This document shows positions 30,440 to 42,946 of a DNA stretch of 64,000 nucleotides, piece after piece. A program made the translations under genes and the position numbers. Within the stretch, counting starts at the first letter, position 1. Each line of letters begins with the position of its first letter. Location: assembly GCA_012184525.1 (NCBI GenBank), contig WOFQ01000008.1, positions 186,001 to 250,000 of the forward strand. The letters run 5' to 3'. The DNA is from Xenoacremonium recifei (lineage: Eukaryota; Ascomycota; Sordariomycetes; Hypocreales; Nectriaceae). A model generated the notes under the pieces. The model was not told the DNA's origin, did not search any database, and saw only the letters and a list, made by a program, of their open reading frames with translations.

Positions 30440-31511
30440 GTCGTGGCTGAGAAATGAATGCGTTGCCGGTGTTAGGCGTGGTTCTCCAAGAGTCGTTGTC
30501 AAAGGAGGGAAGCGTCAAAGCTGCCGATTTACGCGAGAGCCTCTTCTTGCGCGCCCGAAACGCGTCTGATCGCTGATTGGAGGTACGTACCTCTCGTTAC
30601 TCCAAGTGGGGTTTCCACTGGGCTGAGTGATGCTTAGCGATCTCCGCTTAACGCTCCCGCAGCGCCCCGCCGCCGCCAGGATGTTAGGGCGAGATCTGCC
30701 GGCTCTTTGATTTGGAGCTGGATGCGGAGAGCCGCGGCAGGAGGACAACAAACTGGTGTTTTTTGGATCGTCTTTCGGGAGTCTACAGTGTTTACGCTTT
30801 TGGTGATTTCTTTTCAACCTTGTATCCCCGTTTCCCCTTATTATTTGACCCATGCTGCCTGTTGTCGCAATCAACATTTCGTTCTCGCAAACTCGGTACA
30901 TCTTTACACCGACGAGCCGAGCTTCATGATGAGCAAAGTGCGTGAAATCCTTAATTCTTATTTTTCAATGCCAGTACTTTGAGTGTATTCCGCACAGAAA
31001 CAAGTAATTTAATTACCATTTAGAAAGTTGGCAGAGAGCGCGAGGGACATGTTTGACTGATTCAGTGCATAAAGCTCGAAAGGTTTGCATCAATTCAAAG
31101 TGCGGTCGAATGACCCCCAAGTGTTTGACCAACCTTGAAGCCGAAATCAAGGCCATTCTGCTATCATTGAGTCACAGATCAGTAGATACGTGCTCATTTT
31201 AAGGGAGGCACGAAGAAGCAAATGTGGATCTTGAAATCTTCCCGTTTCTCTCTTTCGTTTCCTCTTTGACCCTTCTTCCTCCAACACAAGAAATCCTGAA
31301 CCCCTTCGATCATACACCTTACAACCGAGAAGTCACCACCTACAAGCAGCCACATCCTATTTCCGGTATTCACACTTTATTTCCATTTTACTTCTATGGA
31401 TTTTGTTTTCTCTGCCCCTCCCTCTCTATATCTGCACTGTTGTCTTCAAACCCGCCAACGTGCTGGGGAGCAAGTCATTCGTCCCGAGAAGAAGACGCAG
31501 GGCGCAACCTC

Positions 31512-31547
<36 letters not shown>

Positions 31548-31861
31548 CGGTGTCGGTCCACATAATGTGACCTCGCGTTTCGCGAATGGTAAGTATATTC
31601 ATCGGTTAGTCATCTATAAAGCCCAACAACTAACGCGATTGAAGGTAACGCCTGCGGTTAGCGAGAATGGAGGCAATGACTGGCTTCGGAAGATGGCTAG
31701 AGCCATAATTGCTGACAATCCACCCTGGAGTGGATTTAAGGCAGAGTGTTCACGCAGACTGGCGCACCTCCGCGATGCCTACCGCTGGCAGGGTAACCTT
31801 CAACTCATCACAAACCTCAATTATCATCCATTCCAGATTCTGCTGCAGTTGAACTCCTACG
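30440..31861. other. Intergenic region with AT microsatellite
   Basis: About 1.4 kb with no supported gene. A plus-strand frame (about 31640-31899) encodes protein-like sequence (DWLRKMARAIIADNPPWSGF) immediately before the broken peptidase gene. It may be a decayed upstream exon of that gene or of another. Confidence 0.45.
31516..31545 (+). repeat. AT dinucleotide microsatellite
   Basis: (AT)15, perfect, about 320 bases upstream of the pseudogene start. Confidence 0.95.
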
Positions 31862-33506
31862 ATGGACCCTCGCCGGGTACTGAAGCGTGCCAGAAATAGT
31901 CTCAGGGCTAAGGTTCTGGACGAAAATGCCCTCCGGCGTGTGGAGGCTCGGCAACGCGGTATTCAGCTTCGTTCTCAAGATGTACTCCAACGACCGCCTT
32001 CCCCCGGCCGCAGACGCTCCGCAACCATGACTAGCCCGCAGACCGAACGCGTAGAGATTGACGGGAGAGTCAGAGAAGTTATCAAGCTCGACCAGGAGGA
32101 TCCTGATAATATTAAGCAAGAATTCTCTGAAGTAAGTTTAAGCTAAAGCAGCAACTGCCTCAGTAAAATAACAAGAAACAGACGCAGAGTATCCTGGATG
32201 CGCCACCTGCAGTGCAGAGAGTTTCAAGGGGGGAGGTTCCATGCCTAGAACCGAACCAGGCAAACCCTACTGAAGGTACTACGGGACGCAAGAAGAATTA
32301 CCAAGCAGAGCAAGATTCCGAAGTCTCAATTGATCAAAGCCGACACTCTGTGCCAGCTGCCGGGGTTCTGCAACTTGAAGTCCCCAAGCAGCCGGCACAG
32401 CAGCATCATCAAGAAGAAGATCCTTGGATACCAGTCGAGCAGAGTCAGCAGTTCATCTCCTCTCGACACTCTGCGGCACTTTTGCAGCTTTTACAAGAAC
32501 TCAACCAAAGCAATAGGTCATGGACTGACATGAAGCACTATGTCGCAGAGTGCGCTGATACAGGTCGCAAGGTTGAAAAGTCTCGCCTCAGCGAACTTTG
32601 GGCTTTGTCAATATTGGAGTACAGATATTAGCCCCTGAGGTTTCATTCCCGAAGTACCTCTTCCCTGTCGAGGAGAATAAACAGCTCGAAGCAGACTGGA
32701 CTACAATTCGACAAACCGTCTCTTCCATACTACAGAAGGGCGACAACACAAGGAACCATATGCAAGCAATTAATATTTTCAGACTCGGCTTCTCCCGGGT
32801 TCCATTAAATAATCCCATCACTGTTTACGTCGCTATGGATTATGACTCCGACGAAGTCGGATGGCTTTCTGTCGTCGAAGAGATGGAAGATTACCTAGGA
32901 ACTCTGCCATACGACTTGCAATTCCACATCGAGCATAATAAAGTCGATATGCTTACCTTCGACCATCTTCCGGTACGACAAAGGGATGAATACGAACAGC
33001 AGTTGAGAATTTACGGCGATTATGTTCAGCGACCCGGTATTGGTCAAGATATATCTGCGGCCAAATATGTTCCAAGGACCGATGGCAACATTGCTAACCC
33101 CAAGATGGGCACTCTTGGCTGTTTTCTTGAGATAAAAACGAAGACAAGCCCAACCTGGACGACATATGCTCTGACAAACTACCATGTCATCAGAAGTTGC
33201 ATTGATGGATTCAGGGTAGGGCTCAAGATGAAGGAATGGGAGGAAATCCCGCCGCTTCCAAACACTGCCCTTGCGAAGGCTGACAAGGAGGGTATCCCCT
33301 TCCAGCACGAGGGAGTGAGTCAACTCGAGAATCCATCCATACTGGATAGAATAGTTTGTTCCAAGATGAACATATTTCCTCAAGCCCCGTTGAGAATATT
33401 CGAATCTACGAGAAGATATCGAGCGACTCAACAATTCGACACTCTCATCCACATCGAGTCCACACGTCGAGAAAGATCAACGGTACTTTACTATCAAAGG
33501 TACTAG
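31862..33506 (+). pseudogene. Broken trypsin-like serine peptidase gene
   Basis: The first exon, 31862-32131 (ATG, DPRRVLKRARNSLRAKVL), joins through a clean 50-base GT...AG intron to 32182 in phase. The frame then runs to a stop at 32629-32631. A second frame takes over exactly where the first fails: ..RLSEL from frame one continues as GFVNIGVQILAPEVSFPKY in frame two, so one extra T in the ttt at 32597-32599 explains the break. Frame two carries GTLGCFLEIKTKTSPTWTTY then ALTNYHVIR, the catalytic-His block of trypsin-like peptidases found in large fungal proteins. After about 33350 the sequence drifts between frames, and no Asp or Ser catalytic block is seen before the stop. It is therefore frameshifted and truncated. 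A sequencing error could explain the first shift but not the missing C-terminal half. Confidence 0.7.
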
Positions 33507-33832
33507 GTGCGCAAATCGAAATTAATCTTGTTACCGCGAGGTGCAAAACAGGCTATCCGAAGTCGCCAAGGTATCATCAACGGACTCTTCTCGAGAGAAA
33601 TAACGACTCAATGAGCTGAGAAGGAAGGTTTCATAATGTCTTCACTGTATTGGATATCATAACAGCAATACTCTTCTTCTTCAGGAAATGCGTTTTTCAT
33701 TCATGTGAAATTATTCTATCTTTCCGGTGCAGCAAAATTCATATCATCGTCAAATCGTTCTAGACACACTTTTAAATCCCATAAGAGCCCAAGTCGTAAC
33801 CGCAATAATTTCGTAACCCATCCTCTCATTCC
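33507..33832. other. Short spacer after the pseudogene
   Basis: 326 AT-leaning bases with no gene. It probably includes the 3' untranslated region of the MFS gene on the minus strand. Confidence 0.5.
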
Positions 33833-35657
33833 TCATACCTGCGACTCAGCAGTCGATTCTCTCTTCGCAGAGGCATCCACAAGCCCCTGATCCGTCTCCA
33901 GCTCGCGATCCAAGCTCTTCGCCTTGACACCCAACACCGACACCACGAGTGCAACGCATGCCAGCACGCAAAGCACCATCCACACCGTTCGCAAGCTCTT
34001 CATGTAGCCATCGACAATCACGGCGTGCATCAGCTGCTGCTCAGTCGAGCCGCCCTTCAGCCCCTTGAGCACCTGCACCAGCGCCGAGGCATCCTTCGCC
34101 CAGGTGTCAGCCTGCGACGCAAACTCGGCGCTCTTCTCCAGCTGCTTGCGGAAGGCGTTCTGGAAGGTCACGCCGCCGACGGCCACGCCGATGCCCTGGC
34201 CCAGTGAGCGGCAGAAGGCGTACATGCTGGCGGCAAAGGGCAGATCGGCATTAGACGCGCTGGCCTGGGCTGCGAAAGCCTGCGCCGAGTATAGCATGCC
34301 CAAGCCGAGACCACCGGTCAGATAGATGAGCACCCAGTGGTATGTCGGGGTGTGGGCGCCCAGCAGGATCATCAGGCCCATGCCCAGCGCGACGAGCACC
34401 CAGCCAATCCAGATATGCGGACGGTACACGCCCAACTTGGCGATCAGGAGGCCGACAACAACAGCAGCGGGAGCAACTGTGCCGGTGAAGGGCAAGATGG
34501 CCACTCCAGCCATCAACGGCGAGAAACCACGGACTTCGTGGTATAGAGGCACGTAGTAGAGCAACAGCCAGACGGTGAGGCCGTGGATGATGGTCGCGAA
34601 GAAGGCGCTGAGCGCAGTCAGGGACGTGAACAGACTCGGTCGGATCAAAGGATCGCATTTGGAGTACTTGGACGAGTTCATGATGTGGAAGCCGAAGCCG
34701 ATCAGGCCCACGATACCGAAAGCCAGGGGCACAGCCGTGCGAGGGCTGCTCCAGGGGTACATGATGCCGCCCCAGCTCAGGGGGATCAAGAAACTAGTCA
34801 GCGATCCCACAAAGATGAAGGTGCCGATCCAGTCGAACTGTCGCAGCTTCATGTCCACAGCTCCCTCTTTACGCTTGAGTGTCAGCGTGAGCGGGATGGC
34901 AACATAAGCCATGGCACAGAAGGGCAAGTTGATCCAGAACAGCCACGGCCACGAGCGCTGGGCAATAGCACCGCCAACGAGAGGGCCAAGCACACTGCCG
35001 ATGGCCCAGTTGAGCGAGATGAGGCCAAACCACTTGCCGCGTTCACGCAAGCTGACGAGGTCCGTCGCGATGACATATGTGAGCGCCAGGATGCCACCAG
35101 AGCCGAAACCCTGTAGCGTACGGCCGGTGAGTAGTGTTGCAATATTCTTAGCCACGGCGGCGACGATGCTGCCGATCGTGAAGATGGTCAGCGAGGCCAG
35201 TAGCGCTGGTTGGCGGCCGAAGATATGTGAGAGCGAGGCGACGGGGGGCTGGACGACGGTCGAGGCGAGTAGGAAGCTGGTGCCGCACCAGAAGGCTTGG
35301 ATGGCAGTGGCATTGATGTTCTCGGCGATGGTCTAACATGATATTCATCAGTCGAAGTTCAAGGCAAGTTGTTAGTAGATGGCTTACCGGCAGAGCAACA
35401 CAGATAATGGTAGAATCAAGAGCAATGATGAACGTCACAAGACACAAAGTGCCAAACGCTCCGTAGAATCGCCATCCTCGCTTTGGCGCATCGTCAAACA
35501 CCTTGACCTCGATAGACCGGTCACTGGCATACGGCTCCTCCGATACTTTCACAATACCACTCGAAGACTCCTTGCCATACTTGATGATCGACGAACCTTG
35601 GTCAGAGAACATATCAAAGATGTCTCTCTCGACCTGCAAAAAGGAATTTTGCGGCAT
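33833..35657 (-). CDS. MFS drug:H+ antiporter, 14-TM type (DHA2)
   Basis: Two exons, 35657-35388 and 35332-33833, 589 residues. A soluble acidic N-terminus of about 70 residues precedes the first membrane span (FGTLCLVTFIIALDSTIICVALP). Motif A is SHIFGRQ, and the loop DLVSLRERGKWFG with GSVLGPLVGGAIAQRSWPW is diagnostic of DHA2 exporters. About 14 hydrophobic segments can be counted, including a long C-terminal pair. Relatives export toxins, antifungals or secondary metabolites, and substrate choice cannot be read from sequence. The C-terminal tail is acidic and cytosolic. Confidence 0.9.
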
Positions 35658-37899
35658 TGTGACTGATGACTTGTAGAGAGTGAAGTGAAGTACAGGCGGA
35701 GTGGTGGGATTTATGCTTCACCAAGCGCCCAAAGATCCAAAGATCCTTTAGGAATCAAGGGTACAAGAAAAGAAGAAGAAAAAAGATCAAACAGAATGGA
35801 TCAAGAAAGAAGCGCGTTTGACGCACGATGACGCCTGTTCGCTGACAGTGGGTTGCAAAGTGAGGCTGCTGCTGGTTTCGATGAATGCGTGTAAATCAGT
35901 GCCGATCCCTCGCACTTCATATATGAATTCTCGAGCCTGACGCTCGGAACGGGCACGGCATTCAAAGCATCGTCCAGGGTTAGCAGCAGCAGTCGAATGC
36001 CAGCTGTAGCGACAATAGTATCAGACACTAGAAGCGTAGCGGTAGGGGTAGGGTCAGCGGCGCGAGGCTCTGTCAACCAACATGGCTTCGGGCGCGCCGA
36101 GCCAGACACCCATCTCCATATCTCCAGATCTGTCTAGCCATTTTGATCCTGCCCGCCGCGCGGAGCATTCTCTGCTCTATTATTATACGTACTTTCATAT
36201 CGTTACTGCTCTCTCGGTGTGGTGTTGGATATTCACCTAGATTTGGCAGCATCTTCGATGCTGGAGTCAATCCTCTCGTGTAGATCGCTCGCATCTTGAT
36301 ACCAGCTTCAGCAATATTCAGCAAGACCTATGTATAACCATCAATCAACTTCAGATTCATATTCTTACCTTACTGCTCCGTCTGACTCCAAGTTCCTGCG
36401 CCTCCAGATCAACGCCCTTGTTGAAGCCAGACCAGGCCCTCATCACGATAAGACCGTCAGTCCTTGGGCAGCGTTGTAACTGCCGGGTCGACCGACTCTC
36501 ACTTCAGCTGCAAACTCGACGACACCGTCGCTTGCCTTCGCTGTCTCGCTCCACCACGCCCCCATCCCCAACCCCCAGTAGGATTCCTCCATCACGCACA
36601 CACGTCTGACACTCAACTGATAGTGTCGTGTCTGGCCCCCGAAGTCCCCCAATGTCGGTGTTCAAGGTGGCCCAGGGTGTGTGGAGAGACCAGCGAGACG
36701 CTGAGGCCCAAACCCGAGCCCTTCTCAACTGGGAATGGCTTCACAGGGCTGGAGGGGAGCGCCGTTGGTCCAGCCAGTCCGTGCAATGCAAGTGCCACCG
36801 TCTTCGTCCGTGGTGTTGTCTTGAATCCATCCCCTCCCAAGTGCCCGGTTCCGCGGGCCAGACTTGAGCCTCAGCCCTCGGACGAATGTCCTCTTTGGGG
36901 GAGTCTGCATCCCTCTCAGAGGCCCAATCAGCCTTGCCAGCCCAGCTGCGCAACGTCGTCGTTAACGACGTTAGAGCCGTCCAAGCCACCGAACGGGTAT
37001 AACAGCGCCATAAACATCCCGGAACAGATCTCCCGCGCCTCTCCAGCAAGCCCCAGCCCTATCAAAGCTTGGCTTGCGAAGCCCCTGACCCCTGTCAAGC
37101 CCCAGTTAGCGTTGTCGTCCCGACGCCAACAAGCCACCAAAACTATCAGGCTGCCCAGGCGAGACCTCGAAGGCGATTATAGACCCTGAATAGTCCCGTC
37201 TAGACCGTAGCTGAGCCGCCGCAATCGCGAACTCTGCTCAGTCTACTGCAAGCCACTGCAAGCCCGGCGGGTCAATATTCTGTGGCCGCACTTCCGCTTG
37301 CCCTTTTATTGTTTCGGATTCTCGTTACGAAGGCGCAAATCGTTAGTCTTCGGACACTGCGAAGAGGCGAGTGCCGCCAGTCAGTCAATCAGAAGCCACG
37401 TGTATGCGGGTTTGTTGTCTTGCCCTGGCTCGCGTGTTGGTTCGCTCTCGCGGTCTCAAAGTCACCAAAGTACTCGCGTAGGAATGATATGCTCGACCCT
37501 TCAATTTTTTTACCAGTTCCCAGTTTGATCTCGGCCGACGCTGACGTGAGACATGTCCTGTCGGCCGATGACCCTCCGATCTGCTGCTCTGCTGCTCTGA
37601 TCCGCGCGCCTCATGACGCCAGATGCCCTCTTCCTCCAGCCCTGTCTGCTTGTGCAAGGCAGACCCTTGAGGATCTTCTGTCTATCAACCAGTGTCTATC
37701 ATCTAATCTAATCCTGCAGTTCATATCCCTGTGCTGCGTCTCCGTATATTTAAGTACCCCCAAACGCCCGCTCCAATTTTGAGAAAATCCGGTTTGTTGT
37801 TTCTGCGCAATTAAATGAAATAAGGGAGAAGAAATTATGAGTGTCGTATCCATGAGTGCGCGCGGTCTCGTTCCGCACCCTGAGACACCCTCACACCAT
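35658..37899. other. Intergenic spacer, no gene supported
   Basis: About 2.2 kb that must hold the promoter of the DHA2 transporter. The longest frame (36464-37189, plus strand) starts with TTG, has no in-frame ATG that I can find, and shows only Pro/Ser-rich sequence, so it is not called. Confidence 0.5.
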
Positions 37900-39708
37900 C
37901 TAATGCTCTTTGGTGCTCTGCCGCGTGGCATTGCTCTGTCTCCGCTCCCGCTGGGCCACGACGGCCTCGGCCAGGGCTTGGTCCTCAGTAATCACCTCAT
38001 GTTTGGTGCGCATCCGTTCCAGTACAGCCGCGGCCTCGGAGGCAAACTCGCACCGCATCCGGATCCTCTCTCCGTACTTGTAGAAGAGGAACGGGAACGG
38101 CACGCAGGCCAGCGCGAGAAACGCCGGAACTGAGCTCGCCCAATGATTGCCTAGATTTGAAAACATCTGAGTAGTGAACAGAGGAAACACCGCGCCTAGG
38201 ATTGATCTCAATACTGCGTTCGCAGCAAGCACTGAGGCGGCAAATATAACGTCTGTCGCGATGTTAGCCCATGGTGTTTTCGGTGTGGGGGGCTGGAACA
38301 CTCACAAGAGTCCACAAGATAGTTCAGCAGCGACAGGAACACAAGTACCAGGCCAGCTCCGAAAAATGACGAGGCGATGATTGGCACGATCCAGTGAACG
38401 TTTTTGTCGCATGTCCAAGCGAACCAGAACAGGCCGATGGGCAGCAAGATCGAGCCCAAGATGGACGGCGGCAGTCTGGCCTCTGGCGGAGCCACACCGC
38501 CGCCAGCCTTGACAACCCTGATATACCGCTTGTTATCGAAGATGGTACCAGTCACAGCAAGCATCATGCCGACCGCGACGCCAACGAAAGCCAGGCCTCC
38601 AATACCCGCGCTCCATCCACGACCCTGCTGGAAGACGATTGGGAAGGCCGCGAAGAACATATAGAGAGTACCGTAGATGATAGCCATATAAATGGATGTC
38701 AAGAGCACGATGGGCTCCTTGAACAGCAGAATCCAGGGTCGCGATAGGGCCACTTTGAACTGGGACCCGATGGTCATATGGGGCTTTCCCACGTCGGACT
38801 TCGACATGTAGACTTTGCCAGTCTTCTTGGACAAGGCCTCGGCCCGGCGTCTAAGCAGGACGGGCGCGTACGTCTCGGGAATAATGAACGAGTTGATAAT
38901 CCAGAGGACGCCAGTGAAGATGGCCATTAGGCCTTCGACCCAGCGCCAACCCTCACTCTCACCCAGGAAGCCGCCGACAATGGGGCCTTTGCAGTGTAAC
39001 AGTCAGCTCGCAACTCAAGTGATACGAGAAGAAAAAGACATTTATAAACTCACCAATACTCGGTCCCAAAAAGGGAGCGGTAGCAAAAAGCCCAGTAGCC
39101 AGCCCACGTTCCTTGGCGGTAAACATATCAGCGATAACACCACCAGCGTTCGTCAGAGGCGATGAGCCAAACGCGCCAGCCAGGAACCGAAATACAATAA
39201 GAGCAGCCATGTTAGGCGAACCAGCTGCTCCGCCATTAAAAGCCGTGACAAAGAGTGATGTGACGAAGAGGATAATTTGTCGTCCATACAACTCGCTCAG
39301 AGGAGCCCATAACAGAGGACCGATGGCAAAGCCCAAGACGAACAGTGACATGCCGAGGATGACGACTTCCGTTGAGACTTTGAAGTCTATCAAGATCTGA
39401 GTGAGACCACCAGAGTATGCCGTTGAAACAAACGCAATAGCCAGTGTCGTGACTGCCTGCAGGATGGTAATGGTCCATTTCTTCGTTCGCGTAAAGGTCA
39501 TCGGGTTTCGAGGGTCCTCTGGCAGAAAGTCGACAACAAAGGGGTTCTCTCTAGTGCCCTCTCCGGGGTACTTGTGCTCGAATACAGCTGGTGAGAGGCC
39601 GGCCTGATCGAAGACGAGGCTGAAATGTGACGCCTTGACGTGTGGCTGCACGGCTTCGACGTCAGCCTCGTTGGCTGTCACCGACGAGGAGGAGGAGGTT
39701 GTCGCCAT
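37900..39708 (-). CDS. MFS transporter, 12-TM type (DHA1, Flr1/polyamine-like)
   Basis: Three exons, 39708-39054, 38986-38306 and 38252-37900, 562 residues with consistent phases. The N-terminal cytosolic tail ends [18 protein letters not shown], typical of the fungal DHA1 group. Motif A reads [10 protein letters not shown], and [20 protein letters not shown] with MFTAKERG follows. The central loop holds [18 protein letters not shown], and the protein ends with a charged cytosolic tail. Relatives move polyamines, fluconazole or other small molecules across the plasma membrane by proton antiport. It is unrelated at family level to the DHA2 gene next door although both lie on the minus strand. 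Confidence 0.9.
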
Positions 39709-41085
39709 GCTGGTTGATCACGGGGTTGACACTTGCTGCAGATGTCGGGTTGCAGTCACAGTCGAGATGAGATCCCTAGGTAGACATTCGTCCGTGTTCC
39801 GAGATGCAGAGCAAAACAGCAAGGGAGCCAAACTCCAGCAGAGACCAGGAGATCATCGTCAATATATAGGGACGGAGCCTTGGGCTCTCCCTGTCTCCAG
39901 TCTTTGCGGTCGAGCCAAGCAGCGAGCCCGTTTCTCGAATGCCCCGTCGAAGCAATTCAGCAGTCCCACCGGTTCAGCATCGATAATACCCATAAGTCTG
40001 TCCGAGTCCGAGCAAAATCAGCACAATCGGGCATCGTCCCCGGCGGGTGGGCAGTTATGCAATCTGCCATGACGTTCGATAGGACCCTTGCAGAGTTCTA
40101 GTGGCAGGGCTAAGAGATCCGGTAGCTGCCAGATCGGAGCCACGGTGCTACTCGCAATCCGTTGCTCTGGTGTAAAAAGCCCGACCCGCGGACTTTCAAC
40201 CTGTGAAGCTGACATACGATGCAACATCGGGACAACCCAGACCGAGGATTTCTTCTCAAGTTTCGTCATCGAGCTGTCTGACTATGTTCGCCTCGCTCAT
40301 GGCCACAGCGGGCTGTACAGCCCTCCTCCCAAGCAATTCGAGTCGTATAACCGTGAAAGCACTCTTCGTCTAGCCAAAGTCCGTCGGTGTTTGCTCGTCG
40401 TCGCCTTTTCGCTACGAAGTGGGTATCAAACCACCAAGCCATTCAGCCCCCGATGGGCGGCCGCTAGCCAGGGCGTTAGACGGCGCCACTAGCAAACATT
40501 CCGCGTGTCTGGTCCGTGAAGTCGGAGCCGAATTTGCATAACTTTGTCTTTCGTCCGTGATCCATCCCTGCAAGACCCAGAATCTTATCGTCCGGTTCCC
40601 CATCGAAACATCTTGATGATGACGCTCCCGCACATGGATGCCCACATGATTCATCTCGTTCCAATGAGAGGTGAAACTCGGCGTCTTGATGCGTCCCGGA
40701 AACCCTGTTCTTCTTGCTGTCAATCCCGTCCCAGTCCTGGGGTTGTGAGAAGATGTGACCCGGGATTCGGCCGCCATCTGCCACCGACCTGACAAACATG
40801 TCTTGCTGATCAATGGTGGTGGTGCCCCCGGCAGCAACGGTAATATAATGAGCTGAGATCAAGCATCACACCAGGTGACGGATGACTGATTTTCGCCTCG
40901 ACCCCTGCACGTTCTCATAAACTCCTACACTCAGAGCCGCATGCCTTAGCTCGCCGCCGCAAGACGTACCGTCCCGGACACGTGCGTCTACTTCTCATTT
41001 GGGTGACTAAATCCTTGCTTGAGCCTGATCCTCTTAGCTGCTTTTGAGGTCCTGCTCTTGGACCGACGCCGGTATGGCGGGCGGC
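39709..41085. other. Intergenic spacer, no gene supported
   Basis: About 1.4 kb between the DHA1 start and the Rcm1-like 3' end. Open frames are short and overlap one another on both strands, with no domain. It includes the DHA1 promoter. Confidence 0.5.
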
Positions 41086-42946
41086 CTAATCTCCCAGACC
41101 CTGCCATTCATCTTCATCCTCGTCCACGGCTGCAACCCCCACGTCCCGGTCCGCCGATCCAGGGTCGCTTTCGTTGCCCGTATCGTCGGTGACTTCTTCG
41201 TCGCTATCAGCCTCCTCATCCTCCTCCTCCTCTTCATCGTCTTCGTGAAAGCGTCCAGCATCATCCTCATCGCGAGCGTTCATAGGCACAGGGGCTCCCG
41301 TAGACCGCAGGACAGGCATCCCCAGCACATCCCGTACAATCTTGCCGTCCTCATCTCGTAAATATGGGCCTTCATCACCAACACCGGGAGCATCCCTTAC
41401 AAAGCCAGCAACGAAAAATCCCATCACGCCCTGGCCGTCGTCTTTGTAGGAGCGGATACAGGCGTCGGCGACTTCCGTATCGCCCCCACATGCCTCGGCA
41501 ACGCCTCGAACGGGCCACTCTCTCATTCCTGAGACCTGGTGGCTTCTCGGGAGAATTCGCCAGTTTCGCTCTTTGGCGACGTCTGATTGGAGAGCCCTCA
41601 TGACGACTCGCTCGTTCTCTTGCATGTGAATCGAGCACGTCGAGTACGTTATCTTCTTGGCCGACGGGAATCGCAAGGCGTGCAGCAGTAGCGTCAGTTG
41701 GAAGGATGACAGGGCTTCCAATCGGGCCTCAAGATCCTTCTCCGATCTCATGACCGTCTCATTGCCGTCGTCATCCCTGATAACATTCGACGACTTCGTG
41801 TCGACATCCTCAAGCTTCCGCTTGCGCTTGTTCGTCTTGCCCGCTGCGGCCGTCTTGGCTGTACTTCCGGGTATCTCAGGCAGGCAGAGCTCGGGTATCG
41901 AATCTCGGCCGACGATACCGCTGCCAGAGCAACTGGGATCCAGCAACAAGGCTCCGACAGACTTGAACTTGTCGTCTAACGGATCCACTTGCAAAAAGTC
42001 CTGACCGAAGCCGATCCGGGTCACCTTCTTAGATCCCGCCGTGGTGACCATCTTCTCCAAGGTCTGTGCTCTCCGGGAGTCCTTTTCAAATGCATAGATG
42101 GTTTGAGGCGCAGTCTCGAATTCGGGCTGATGGGCTTGCAGGATGGCCGCCAGGTGAGTCGTCTTATTTCCTGGCGCAGCACACGCATCGATCACATCGC
42201 CATCTTCTGATCGTGGGTCGAGGAGGTAAGCAGGGAAGCAAGACGCCTTGTCCTGTAGAATGATCTTGCCCGAGGTGTATGCATCAGTCTTTGTCAGGTC
42301 TATTCCAGGCGTAATGGCGACGAGGTTGGGCACATGCGGATCAATGTAGATGAGTCTCCCTGCTCCTTTGGAGACGACGTCCTGTACTGAGTTGGCCCTT
42401 GAGAATTTTGCAAAGGTTGTTTCCAACTGGTCCTCAAGGGTACTCTTAACGGCGTTGATTCGTACCCAGCGCGGGATGTTGGCTTCCTCGCCAGCGGATT
42501 CCCGTTCAATCTGCTCCTTCAGGGCGTCAACAGTGGCTGCTTTCCTGCGCAGTCGAGCCCTTGTTAGCTCAGAGGTAAGCCGGCCCTTGTGACGCTCTAT
42601 GGATGCTCTCAACCCGTGACTCTGGGGAAGTGAAATTCCTCTTTTGGCCAAGAGCAGATCATGCACCAGCAATAGAGAGAGTATTGGTGTGAGCTGGCCA
42701 CTTTGTTAGAATTTTCGTATGTAATATTTGTTTGGAGACATTCACCTTGCGCTCATGCTTCAGAAGCTCTGAGTTTTCAATAACCTCCTTAAGCACTGGA
42801 CTCCATTTGCAAGTCTCCAATGCAAGCGCATAAACTTGGTTGGGCGACGACTTGAGGCCCTTCTTCCGGAAGACACGAGCCTTAAGACTTCCTCCCTCGG
42901 ATCCAGTCGTCGACAGCAGCTCTGCCGCCTCATGATAGAGACTCAT
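41086..42946 (-). CDS. RCM1: 25S rRNA (cytosine-C5)-methyltransferase, Rcm1/NSUN5-like
   Basis: Two exons, 42946-42746 and 42693-41086, 602 residues. NSUN5/Rcm1 methylates a cytosine in the large-subunit rRNA in the nucleolus, using S-adenosylmethionine. Motifs visible: the leader MSLYHEAAELL, cofactor-binding DACAAPGNKTTHL at about 236-248, motif IV DPSCSGSG at 319-326 (Cys that aids release) and motif VI TYSTCSI at about 416-422 (catalytic Cys). A basic insert, KTNKRKRKLED, lies between motifs IV and VI and could be a nucleolar signal. The C-terminus carries an unusually long acidic tail (DDEEEEEDEEADSDEE). Confidence 0.92.

Noticed and set aside
36464..37189. 241-codon plus-strand frame between the MFS genes
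   Set aside because: It begins with TTG, has no useful ATG and has a biased Pro/Ser translation.
33833..39708. Secondary-metabolite gene cluster around the MFS pair
   Set aside because: No synthase, cyclase, P450, methyltransferase of cluster type or pathway regulator is present nearby.
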